Program-made: the position numbers and the translations under genes
Shown here: one piece after another, positions 33,212-44,000 of the stretch
Layout: the number at the start of each line of letters is the position of its first letter
Numbering within the stretch: position 1 is the first letter of the stretch
Notes under the pieces: generated by a model
Database searches by the model: none
Seen by the model: only the letters and a program-made list of their open reading frames with translations
What the model was told of the DNA's origin: nothing
NCBI GenBank assembly: GCA_003415625.1
Contig: PYIU01000001.1
Coordinates: 3,782,746-3,846,745, forward strand
DNA from: Aquanectria penicillioides
Lineage: Eukaryota; Ascomycota; Sordariomycetes; Hypocreales; Nectriaceae
DNA: 64,000 nucleotides
Direction: 5' to 3'

Positions 33212-35223
33212 TTAGGCACCCGCCGCCATCTCAATGTTTCTCCCCTTGACGGTCTTCCACTCAGTCAAGGCAGCTCCGATGATCGTCGCCGATGCTGTGG
33301 CTGCTGCGAGCCAGAAGCACACGTTGAGTGAATCGTTGTATGCCCGGATAACGCCGGGCAGCCACTCTGCCTTGATGACACTGCGGATGTTGGTTGCACC
33401 AGCTCTGATGACCACGTCGGGGTCCAGCCCGGGCACGTAGGCTTGGACGTTTTCGATGAGCTTGTTGGTGAAGACGGTCTGGGCGCCTGTCACGAACAGC
33501 GCGCCACCAAGTGTCTGCACGAAGATGATCATGGCCGTGCCGGTGGGAACGTCCGCCATGTCACACACCACCTGCACGGCGATGAGAGGCTGCTGCATGC
33601 CGATGCCGACGCCAACACCTGCTAATAGCTGGTATCCTATCCAGCCACCGGCTCCAGTGCTTGGCTTGAGGGTTGAGAGGAGCCCGTAACCGATGCCCAT
33701 GAAGATAGCCCCGCCAACCATGAAGGGTGTGTAGTAACCCCACCAGGTGACAATGGCACCGGCAATCATGGAGAAGAGCACCACTCCCAGCAGCATGGGC
33801 AAGTTCCTTACACCAGACTCAATGGCAGTGGAGCCCTTGACGGCCTGGAACCAGATGGGCAAAAAGTACACGGCCGTGAGGAAGCATGCGCCGGTGTTAA
33901 AGGCAAAGAAGCAAGATGCCCATACAGAGCGCTTTTTGAAGATGCGAGGAGGCACCGTTGCATTCTCCTGCATCCTGTACTGGACATAGACGAACAGCAG
34001 CAGCAGAACAGTCGCCAACATGAAAAGGGATGTGATTCTCGAGTTGTTCCAGGCATAGTCAACGCCTCCCCACTGGAGAGCAAGAAGCAGGCAGATGATT
34101 GCCGGCATGAAAATGGCGGTTCCGATGGGGTCGAGCTGCCACAGGCGAGTCTTCCAGGTTGCCGGCTCAATCTCCCGCTGCGGATCGGGGAAAAAGATGG
34201 CAATGACGACGATGGTGATGACGCCGATGGGCAGATTGATGTAGAAACACCATCGCCAAGATACCTTGTCAGTGAGGAGACCTCCAAGCAGTGGACCTGC
34301 GACCGAAGAGATTCCCCACATACCGCTCACCAGGCCGGTATAGATGGGTCTCTTATGCAGGGGCACGGTGTATGCCAGGATGGTTAAAGCGCCGGCGAAG
34401 ATACCAGCGGAGCCAACGCCAGCAACGGCACGACCGATGATGAGGGTTACGCTGTTGCCCGCGATGCCGCAGATGAAACTACCAACCTCAAAGATAATAA
34501 CCACGGCGAGGAAAGTCCATTTGATGGACCAGAAAGTGTAAAACTTTCCAAAGAAGAGTTGGAGACCAGCTCCTGTTAGCATGTATGCGGATCCATACCA
34601 ACCGACGTCGTTCAAACTGTGGAACTCATCGGTAATCTTGGGAATTGCGGTGGCAATGATGGAGTTGTCTAAATGAGATATTAGTGATGACGATGACTAA
34701 CATAGTGGTAGAGGATATACTAACCGAGCGCCATTACAAAAACGGCCAAGCAGAGCGCCAAGGTGATGAGGGCGAGCTTCATGCCGGTGGGATAGTCGAA
34801 ATTGTCTTCATCGTTGATCCCACTTTCTTCGCATTCGGAACCTTCATGAATGGCTTGTGTGAGTTTCTCAGTGCTTTCTGTCACATGGGGGGCAGTCCTA
34901 GGTCGGGTATCATCATAGCGGAGTGAGTAACGGAACGACCCAAAGACGGGGAAGTCCCTGTGGGTTCTGGGGGGCTGTAAGTAATTCTCATGCTCAAAAT
35001 ACCGACTGCTGAAGGCACTCGGGGCGACTGAGGGCGGCCGGGCGAGCTCCTCCTCTGACGAGAGCCAGGCGTTGGCGTTGTAGGCTAACTTGGCTGTTTC
35101 GGGATCCATCCGAAAGTGCTGTGACTCTGCCATGAGGGAAGAATAAAGAGAATCTTTGGGTAAGCGGACGCTGAGACGTGATCGCGCCATGGAGTAGTCG
35201 GGAGCTGTTGGGACAGAGGCCAT
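33212..35223 (-). CDS. MFS drug/toxin exporter, DHA2 (14-TM) type
   Basis: Two exons, 34725-35223 and 33212-34668, give 651 residues. The 56-nt intron (GTTAGT...TTTAG) joins VFVMALG to DNSIIATAIPKITDEF, restoring the first conserved helix pair of DHA2 transporters. About 140 polar residues precede the first membrane segment (MKLALITLALCLAVFVMAL). Further hallmarks are NDVGWYGSAYMLTGAGLQLFFGKFY, GRAVAGVGSAGIFAGALTIL, and the antiporter motif C region GMWGISSVAGPLLGGLL. It is predicted to be a plasma-membrane proton antiporter exporting drugs or secondary metabolites. No biosynthetic gene is adjacent, so the substrate is open. The ATG at 35223 is the first in frame. Confidence 0.92.
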
Positions 35224-36965
35224 CTTGACAGGATATCTCTCTCTGAGTTTTCACTTGGGGGAGGCTTGCTGAGGGACGTGAGATGAACTGCCGAGAACCA
35301 GGCTGGGAACTTATAACCTCTGGAAGCCAAGATCATCCTGTGCTGCAAACTGTGAACTTGCTGGCCAGGCTGACAAGATTAGCAACGTTGAACAAACCTA
35401 GCGAGACACGAAGGTGTGTCTCCGAGGGTGAAGTTGCGGGTTCCATGGGCCACCGGCTGCTCTCCGCCGGTGGAAGGGTGAGAGTTGGGCGGCATTCAAA
35501 ACACGCCCTCCGTCGGTTGGCCTCACCAATTGCTCAGCCGTGTAAAGTGGTCGCAGGTGGGGGCAAGGTGACTTGCAAGACCCATTTAAAGTGATGATTG
35601 TCACGGGTGCCAAGTCTACGGGATGGGCTGGTCTCTCAACCTTTGTCGCCACTCCGTTGTCAAGCACAGTGCATGCTGTAAGCCTGGAGTTGCGGCTTCT
35701 TGGTCCCCCCCGACGGTCTTTTCGATAAGGCCGAGAGCTTCGGCCAGCCAAACCAGAGGGGGCCATCCATGCCCTATCAATAATTGTGGAATGGGACCGG
35801 TGTATCCCATCTTTGCACTTAGGTTCTATTGTCAGCTACAGAACGGAGTCCGGAGCCCGGGCTGCGCATTGACTATCACCATCGAGCTTTGATAACAGGT
35901 AAGATCGGTGTCTAATCGCAAGAATGTTTCTGTCATTGTGTTCCCGGAGACCGCCAATAGCGAAAAGAAAAACCGCATATTCACTGGGTGCACCCGGTTT
36001 AGCTTCGTTCATGATGATGCATGGTCAGAATCGTGGGTTGCAGCAACTGGGCTAAGACTGAAGGGCCGTGGCGCATGCTCCCTGCTATTCGCCTCTCCGA
36101 CACTAGCGCGTGCTGTGCTAGGTGTTATTGACATTAGTCCTCTGGTTGCATGAACTTAGCTGCCTGGATTTCAACTGTATTATCATGGCCAGCTGCGAGT
36201 TGAAAACCTGTGGCCTCGAGGCCTCGCTGGCCAGTTTTTGTGTGCCCTCCATGCGTGCAGTACCGGTAGTCAAGCAACAGCTACTACTCCTTCACCAGCG
36301 ACTCCATCCCCAGACCACCTTTCTGCATCCCCTCTTATTACGATGGTATTGTATATTTGGTGTTCTTGGAGTTTTGATCTTCATAGCAATGAGCGATGTC
36401 AATCACGAGTTTATCTGGCTCAAAAACTGTTCGGAGGTCTGCGTCCATTTCTTAACGGAGATCTGCTCTGGTGGACACTCGGAGCCGGGGCCGGAGAGCA
36501 CTGACTAAGCCGGCGACACTCACCAAACTTCCGTCTTACCTGGCACCTATCTTCATGTGTGACGAAAACATCCAATCATCAAAATTCAACACAAATACTT
36601 ACAAATGCAATTGTAATTTACGTTGGAATGGCATGTTCGAGCAAGCCCTCACCATAAACACGTCTAAGCACCACAGCACTCAGAGATGGTATTGCAGGGT
36701 TCCAATGAGGAGCTGCCAATCACGACTAAGCATGATAAAATAAAATCCATTGGACTCAAAATCTGCTATCCTTTACTCCCTAAAATGGGAATAGAGTCTC
36801 CTTGCACTAATTATTGAATGTTGGTGATGACCTGACATGTAATCATGAGAAGTAATCGACACCCTCCAAAACTCTCCTAGTACAGCATCTCCCACATTAT
36901 TCGCACACCTCTGTTCATTAATAAGTGTAATCGAATCCTTGAATTACATAATTTGGAGCAGTACT
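35224..36965. other. Intergenic region, no gene seen
   Basis: About 1.7 kb containing the promoter of the MFS gene at its left end and the 3' flank of the conserved unknown gene at its right end. Open frames up to 128 codons are present, but none has a domain or a plausible composition. Confidence 0.6.
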
Positions 36966-38966
36966 TCAGCTGGCCTTGCTGATTGGACTCGTCTCTGCGA
37001 ATGGCGTGAGCCGGAGACGAGGACTTGCACGTTCTGGCACGTCCTCGTCCTCAATTGCCTTTGCTGATCCTGGGGTAAAGTGGCGAACTCGTTTTGTACC
37101 CTTGTCAGACAAGCCCTGCGAAACCTCCCGTGCATTCTGTGGTACGTCTATATGCGCTGTGCTATCTCCAGGCCGGTTGGCTGAGGGAGTTCGTTGATTC
37201 AGTTCGGGGCGAGTCGGGTCCATGGAGGTTCTCGTGCGCGATGCCACGATAGACCCAGCGATATTGCTTCCAGACGAGATATGTCCGCGTTGAGGGACCC
37301 TTCTCTTTTCTTGAGAAACCACTCCAGAAGCAGAGGTTGGGGCTAGCGTAGATGGTGTTGACCAGCGCATGCGTGCTTCTTTGCGAGACCTGGGTTCTGG
37401 CATAGATCCAGATATGCTCGGGGAGTGGGACTGATAATGTGCTGTCTGGTTGAGTAGTGAATTTGTCAATGAATTGGCCAAATCAAGAGGAATCGTGCTC
37501 CCTTGTGAGACAATTGGATAAGGAACCCCTATTTGCTATTAGCCTGTTACAATTAATTTCTGGATTGATCAACGAACCCCCTGCGTCGCAAATGGTATGC
37601 CCCCCGGTTGTTGGAGTGTTGGATGGGGCTTTTAGATACTCTGAGTTGGTTTCATCCTTAATTTGAAAGCTTGGGAGTGCCATGGGAGCCCCTCCTGACG
37701 AGGACATGTGCCCGCCCTGAGAAGAAGACGCGTAATCTGGCATACTTATGTCAGTGCTAGTTTTCCGAGACCTCCTCGCTTTGGATTGTGCGACTGAAAT
37801 GTGCTGAGAAACATCAGCCATGCTCATGTCCATGTTGTTTAGCCAGTCTAAGTAGGTGCTGGAGTCTTCGCACGGGTCGGTGCCCAGACCCAGTGCAGAT
37901 TTCGCCCACACACTCGCACAATTAGAGGAACCTGAGGTTCTGGGAGCGTGCTTGTCAGACGACTTTGTCATAATATCATCGAGTGCTGGCATGCTGCATG
38001 ATATCGAGGTTCCTGGAAGTCCTTGTGTTCGACGTCTCGGAGAATGTGCATGAGATTTGGCGTCTTCAGATGGATATGTAGGAACAGACATGGAAGAGGT
38101 GAATGAAGCGCGTTGCCACATGGAAGGGTTTGGCCATGCAATTGAAGAATTTTCGAGAATCTCTAGAATCAGCAATTCCAGTTATCAAAGATGTCCTTTT
38201 CTGAATGGCGAATGGATATCGACGTACCTAATGGAGCATGCTGGAACGAAAAGGCGACAATATTTTTGACTCGTTCAACTGGCATGGATAAAGAATCGCG
38301 CGGGAATACTTCACTTATCACCAACTTGATCCTCCCAAGGTCATCAGCCGGGCTCCAGTAACTCTGCTGAAGAATTTCCTTTTGGAAAACCGGAAACTTG
38401 AGTGGTTCGAGGTCTCCGTTTTTGGAGAAGTCTGCCCACACAGTTAGTAAAGTTAAGCACAACCAAAAGTTCAAAAAGCTATACCAAAGCTGTGTGCAAT
38501 GACATGCGGCCAGTCGCTTTCGCAGCTTAGGGATGTGGAACTAAATGAGTGGTCCTGATTAGGGCAATCGGGCGACAAAAATATACGCAGAGAGGACCAT
38601 ACGCAACAAGTCGGCCATCGATGAAGAGCCTGATCTCGAATTTGGCATTACTCGGATACATTGAATACGACTTCGTGAATTGACTGATGGTAGGCGTCGT
38701 CCATGAATGGATGGACAGTTGGAATGGCGTGCCGGCGGGCAGACTCGGGACGAAGCAGCACAGCGTGGGTAACCCAAACGATCCTTGAGCTTGGGAGAAC
38801 TCTGTCGATAGAATGCGTCAGATCCCAAGGAAGCGATGAGGATCGATAATTAAAACAAATCCGACTCACCGGAATCATGAATAACATGACAAGCAACCTT
38901 GAACTCCTTTAAAGGGACCTCCCAACCCTGGGGGAAGAGCAAAATATCCCAATCCTCGTATCGCAT
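36966..38966 (-). CDS. Conserved fungal protein of unknown function
   Basis: Six exons: 38870-38966, 38603-38801, 38485-38540, 38228-38431, 37578-38162 and 36966-37528. They total 1704 nt (567 residues). The N-terminal third is an ordered domain beginning MRYEDWDILLFPQGWEVPL, with SIHSWTTPTISQFTKSYS, FEIRLFIDGRLVA, WSPADDLGRIKLVISE and VKNIVAFSFQHAPL. I recognise it as widely kept among filamentous ascomycetes but know no function. The remainder is Ser/Pro/Thr-rich and probably disordered, with basic patches (KARRSRK, SRKEARMR) that could act in nuclear import. The fifth intron (49 nt, GTTCGT) is the weakest junction, but it restores the frame to PYPIVSQGSTIPLDLANS. Confidence 0.82.
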
Positions 38967-40011
38967 TTCGTCCTGTGGGTGGCAGTACAATGACACGGAG
39001 GAGAAAGATCGAAGAGGTAAGATTATGCTAGGCGAGGATGCACTTTGAAACGAATGGAGAATTGAAGGATCCTACTGCAAGGAGAGAGAGAAGCAAAACC
39101 GATGGTCTTGTGACGCGTGGATATCACCGTCTGGTGAGGCGAGAGTACGGACCACAAGTTTTCATAGCATCTGAGGCAGTCGCAATACACCAAACTCTGC
39201 AGTCGGACTCGCCTTTTGCGAGATCCGTAACCCAGGTGATAGGGATGGCTGCCATATAGGTGTAGAGGCGAGCAAGTAGTGGAAGAGGCGAGCCTGCTGC
39301 ACAGTATCCAGTACGATTGTAAACAATGCGCTGTCGAAAGAACCAGCGATTCCGATTATTTATGGCCAGTCAAAACGCACTTCAACCGAGAATGAAGCTC
39401 TTTCCACAAACCGATTACCGAAACAAACCTCCAGGGCCAATGACGAGTCTTGAATTCTGGGTTGGAAGGTGATAAGAGTACGCCAATCCACTGCTAGGAC
39501 CTTGAAGGCGACAGGGAAATTATAGGCAGGTCTAGAAATGAGGTAGATTGCGCACCTGAGTGGCAAACATGCACTCAGTCAAGGCAGAATGGAGGGACGT
39601 CTTTTGTGATGGGTGGGTGGTAAATGTCCCTGGCAGTGGATCGGTTTCGTGGCCGGGCCTGAAGCAACTCACATCAATTACGACAAAAACACCTCATGTG
39701 GAACGCAGAAAATATAGCCATAGCTCCATGACCACTAAGAAACTGCCGTAGCGGCCTGTGTAGAGACATTGCAGCCATTGACAAAGGACACATTTACACG
39801 CGGATAGCTGGTGTTGCAGTTGGCCTGCGCTTCACAAACGAAACCTCGGCTATGTTGTGTGAGTCCACTCGAAATCCATTGAATCCTTTCCATTCTTTAT
39901 TTATATACAAATGGGCATTCCCTACTCAAGGGGCCTCATCACTATCCATGCGAGCCTGTGCAAGTTCGTGTCAGCATGTTTCCGGCGGTGCTGTCCGTGT
40001 TTGACCTACCC
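38967..40011. other. Intergenic region, no gene seen
   Basis: About 1 kb between two minus-strand genes: promoter of the conserved unknown gene, then the 3' flank of NDUFB8. No supported gene. Confidence 0.6.
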
Positions 40012-40559
40012 TCACGGCTCCGGGGCCACCCAGCTCTCGCTCAAGACCACCCTCAAATTCTCGGGGTAGGCGACAATATCGGGGTAGTTGAGGTAGACGA
40101 CACCAGTGACACCAAAGAAGACGGCAAGGAAGGTGCCGACCATGATCAGACCAGGGCCGGTGGTGGTCCAGGTGTACTCCCAAGGGGAGAAAATGCCCAG
40201 AGTATCGTTATCCTCGTGAATGGGCTCGCCAAAGTTTCGACGTTCCTGGGGATCCCACCATTCGGCGTGCGGGTCGCGGAACTGGCGCTTGATTCGGGGT
40301 GGGTTGATGTAGCCACCGTTCTGCGATATTATCCATCAGCACCGCGGCTCTTTCCTGAGACAGCGTGATTCGGGCAACTAACCATACCGGGATCCTCGGC
40401 CTCAGTCAGCCTGGGAGGCTCGGGGTACTTCTCATCGATGGTCTTCTTGTCGGTGTACGAGTGAGGGAGGAAACATCGGCGCTGGATCGTGGGCAGTTGT
40501 CGAGCAGCCGACATGCCGTTGCGCAGGGCCGAGGCCCGCACGATTCGTTGGGGGAGCAT
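40012..40559 (-). CDS. Complex I accessory subunit NDUFB8 (ASHI)
   Basis: Two exons, 40383-40559 and 40012-40320, give 161 residues. The 62-nt intron (GTTAGT...CGCAG) falls between EDPGM and NGGYINPPRIKRQ. The basic N-terminus (MLPQRIVRASALRNGMSAAR) is a mitochondrial presequence. Family hallmarks are YPEPPRLTEAEDPGMNGGY, RQFRDPHAEWWDPQERRNFGEP and one membrane helix (about residues 113-138). It is an inner-membrane accessory subunit of the NADH:ubiquinone oxidoreductase membrane arm. It is head to head with SWR1 with 471 bp between start codons. Confidence 0.94.
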
Positions 40560-41030
40560 CTGGAGTGAGAGAAAAAGTCAGTCCCATCAATTGAGTAGAC
40601 TCCAATAAGTCTGCAGCAACGCACCTCGGGCGATTTGACGATATTGTCGGCGCCCAATTGCTCTGTGACGTGATGTGATGGCTCTTCGACGAAGCTTTAG
40701 CCAATCGAGGCCGTGATGATTCTCAACCAATACTTGGCGCCTGAGGCATCAGGGCTGCCACGCCAGGCGCGTGCTCGACTCTTTTCGGTTAGTCGAGTCC
40801 AGGTTCAGGGCGTGCATCTTCGCCTCTCCTCCAGTTCAAAAGTTTTGCTGACGACACGGGGTTTTGCGACCAAATCCGACGCAGCTTGCCCCCCAGGCCT
40901 CTGATCATGTGCAAACTTTGTATGGAGATCCGCTGAAGCACTACGATTCCGTAGACATTAATTTCGCCCCTGCAAATGATAGCTTCGAAGAAATTTCGCC
41001 TGCTGCGTCTCCTGGCTCCACGTTGCTACT
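40560..41030. promoter_or_regulatory. Divergent promoter NDUFB8/SWR1
   Basis: 471 bp between two divergent start codons. It must hold both promoters and leaders. No TATA box is obvious, which is common for housekeeping fungal genes. Confidence 0.55.
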
Positions 41031-44000
41031 ATGCCTGAGACCGCGTCGCCCGACAACGTGCTGCCCACTTCGAACCCCGATGCCTTCAAGATCGAAGATG
41101 ACGCGCCGGTGCCACGTTCAGAAGGCGATGACGCGTTGAATGGCACCGAACATGGCGACGATGCTTCTTTGGAACCCAACGGAGCGACGACGCCCAAAAC
41201 CAATGGCCATACCCATCACACTCCAAATGGCCACGCCCATGACGACAACGAACGACCGGCAAAGCGAAGACGTACTCGAGATACGACACCTCCTTCATCG
41301 TCGAAAAAGATCAAGCCTGAGTCGCCGCCATGGAAAAGAATCGAAGCGGAGGGCCCTACCACATTCACCGAGAACGGCCGGCGCAAATCTGGCCGCATCA
41401 ATACCCTTCCCCTTGAGCTCCAACCTCAAGGCACCACCCGCAAGACGAGACGGTCTGTCGGCGGGAAAACTGCCAGTCCAGCAAAGCCTGAACCCGTTTT
41501 AACCAACGGACACACGAAGAAGCTCCCGAATGGCTCGCACAAGTCCAGTCCCGCTACCAAAATCATACCCACCAAAGCTACCTCCACGCCGACCCCGAAA
41601 ACTGCCTCCAAGAAACCTGCGACAGAAACCCGAACCTCCACCCGATCTTTCCGCCGAAAAACACTTTCTCCCCCTCCCCAACCTACTCGACACTCAACAC
41701 GATCCCGACGATCGGCCCGGTTTGGCGATGTGGTTGACGCCAAGGATGAAAAACCAAGAGACCCAAAGTACGATGCCACAGGTCGATCGCCTCGGATAAA
41801 ACTTAGGGTTGGCCGGTCTGGTGATATTCCTCTTGTTCATCCAGACCAAGTCCGGAAGAGACCTAAGATCGGGACAAGCTTTGAAGATTTTTGGAGTCGC
41901 GCTGGCAACATTCCCGTTGAAGAAGGAGGGCTGCTAGCTTCCGAAGATGGCCCCCCTTTCACTGACGAGATGGCGCAGAAGGATGCCAAGATAATTCTTC
42001 GCATTGAGGACGAGGTAGAACCTGGTGGTCTTCTCTCTCAAGAGCGATGCTCCATTTTCTTGCCGGAACCAGAGGAGGAACCACCTCGCCAATGGGCTCG
42101 TCAGGACCATATGATCAAAGCGATGGCCAACTTCAGGAAGCTTATGCTAGCAGAGCAACAAAGGCACCGATCAACTGCAAAGAAACTGGCCGAAGCGTGT
42201 CGAGACGAGTGGTTACGTCGACAGCCGAAATCCGCTGAACAAATAGAAGCTGAAGCGAGAGAAATGTGGCTTGGTCGATATCGTGCGGTCGTAAAAACTG
42301 TGTTCGGGACTTGGGAGAATGTCCGTGTCGAGGTGAATCGCCGGCGCCTCGAAGAGTGGGAACAGGAGGAGCAAAAGAGAGTCAAGGCCGCTCTCAACGA
42401 GGCGGTCCACCTCTCGGAACAAAAGCTTCAAGCACGTCGCGCAGGATTGGATTCTGAACAACCCTCCGACGAAGATGATGGATTCGATGATTTGACAGAT
42501 GATGCCAGTTTGGCGGATGATGACGACGATCTTGGTCTTGCATCTAATGAGGATGATGGGGAGGATGACGATGGAGATGCAGACGAGGAGGATAGCGACA
42601 ATATGTCCTCGGAAGATGAGGATGGAGCTGATGAGGACGATGGCCACATGGACCCCGCGGATGAAAATCTAACGCAAGAGCAACTACGGGCAAAGTACGC
42701 AAACATCCCAGACTTGGATAAATCCCCGGACGACACCGATACAGCTGCCAATGGACACAGCCGAGAGGATACCGACGTGGTGGAGGCCACAGCCACCGCC
42801 ACCGAGGATCCAGAGACAAGCGACGAGTCTGTTGATATGGATGACGACATGGGATCAACTGATATGGACAGCGATGACGGCGAAGAAGCGAACTCTGGTG
42901 AAGATGATTCTGAAGAAGAATCTGATGAGGATGATGATGCGGGCGGCTTGCTGGGGCTATTTTTCGGCAAGTCTGAGCTCAAAAAAATGAACGAAGACGC
43001 AGCTGTGGAAACTCCTGGAACAACAAATGAAGATGTCCAGATGCAGGATGCTGATGCACAGGATGCTCTCGCCCTTGACCCTATTGATTCCGCCAACGAG
43101 GATGACGAAGTGTCCCTTGTTCTACACCCGGAATCCCTCAATGATCCACCAGTTGTCAACGGCCAGACTAGCCCGAAAATCGAGGATGAGGCACTTGAAT
43201 CTACAGCTGAGCAGGACAACCCCAACTCCGCGAAAATCGTGGCAACAGAAACCTCTACGTCAAGCCAGCAAGTCAAGGATGCTGACGCTCTGACAACCCC
43301 AGATGACACAGTCACCGATGTTCCCGTCGCCGATGGTCCTAATGCCGATGTTCCTACTACTGATCTTCCTGCCGCCGATATTGAAGATGTTACCATGACT
43401 GGAACCGATGACCAGCTTCATGTTGGCCCTGAGGAGGAAAATACGTCACCCATAGCATCTGAGAAACCACAAGTTACAGAGACAGAACCAGCTACCAACC
43501 CACCCAGCTCAGATGATAGTCTTTCTCCACCACCTAGTTCAGAAACCAAGCTCTCGGACTTCGATACCACATCTGATGTGGGAATGATTATTGAGAAACC
43601 TCAGCCAAGCAGGTCTTCGACTCCATCCTCGTCAAGGCACAAGACTGAGGTACCCTTCCTTCTTCGTGGTACTCTGCGAGAGTACCAACGTGATGGACTC
43701 GACTGGCTAGCAGGGCTTTATGCAAATAATACCAACGGTATCCTGGCAGATGAAATGGGTCTTGGGAAAACCATTCAGACAATTGCTCTCTTAGCCCATC
43801 TAGCCTGCCAGCACGAGGTTTGGGGGCCGCACCTCGTCATTGTCCCCACCAGTGTCATGCTGAATTGGGAAATGGAGTTCAAGAAGTGGTGTCCTGGCTT
43901 TAAGATCTTGGCGTACTACGGTTCTCAGGAGGAACGAAAGCGAAAGCGCCAAGGGTGGAACAACGATGATGTTTGGAACGTGTGCATTACATCATATCAA

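Noticed and set aside
42428..43396. 322-codon Ser-rich frame antisense to SWR1
   Set aside because: It is the reverse complement of the acidic GAT/GAA-rich coding region of SWR1, a composition artefact.
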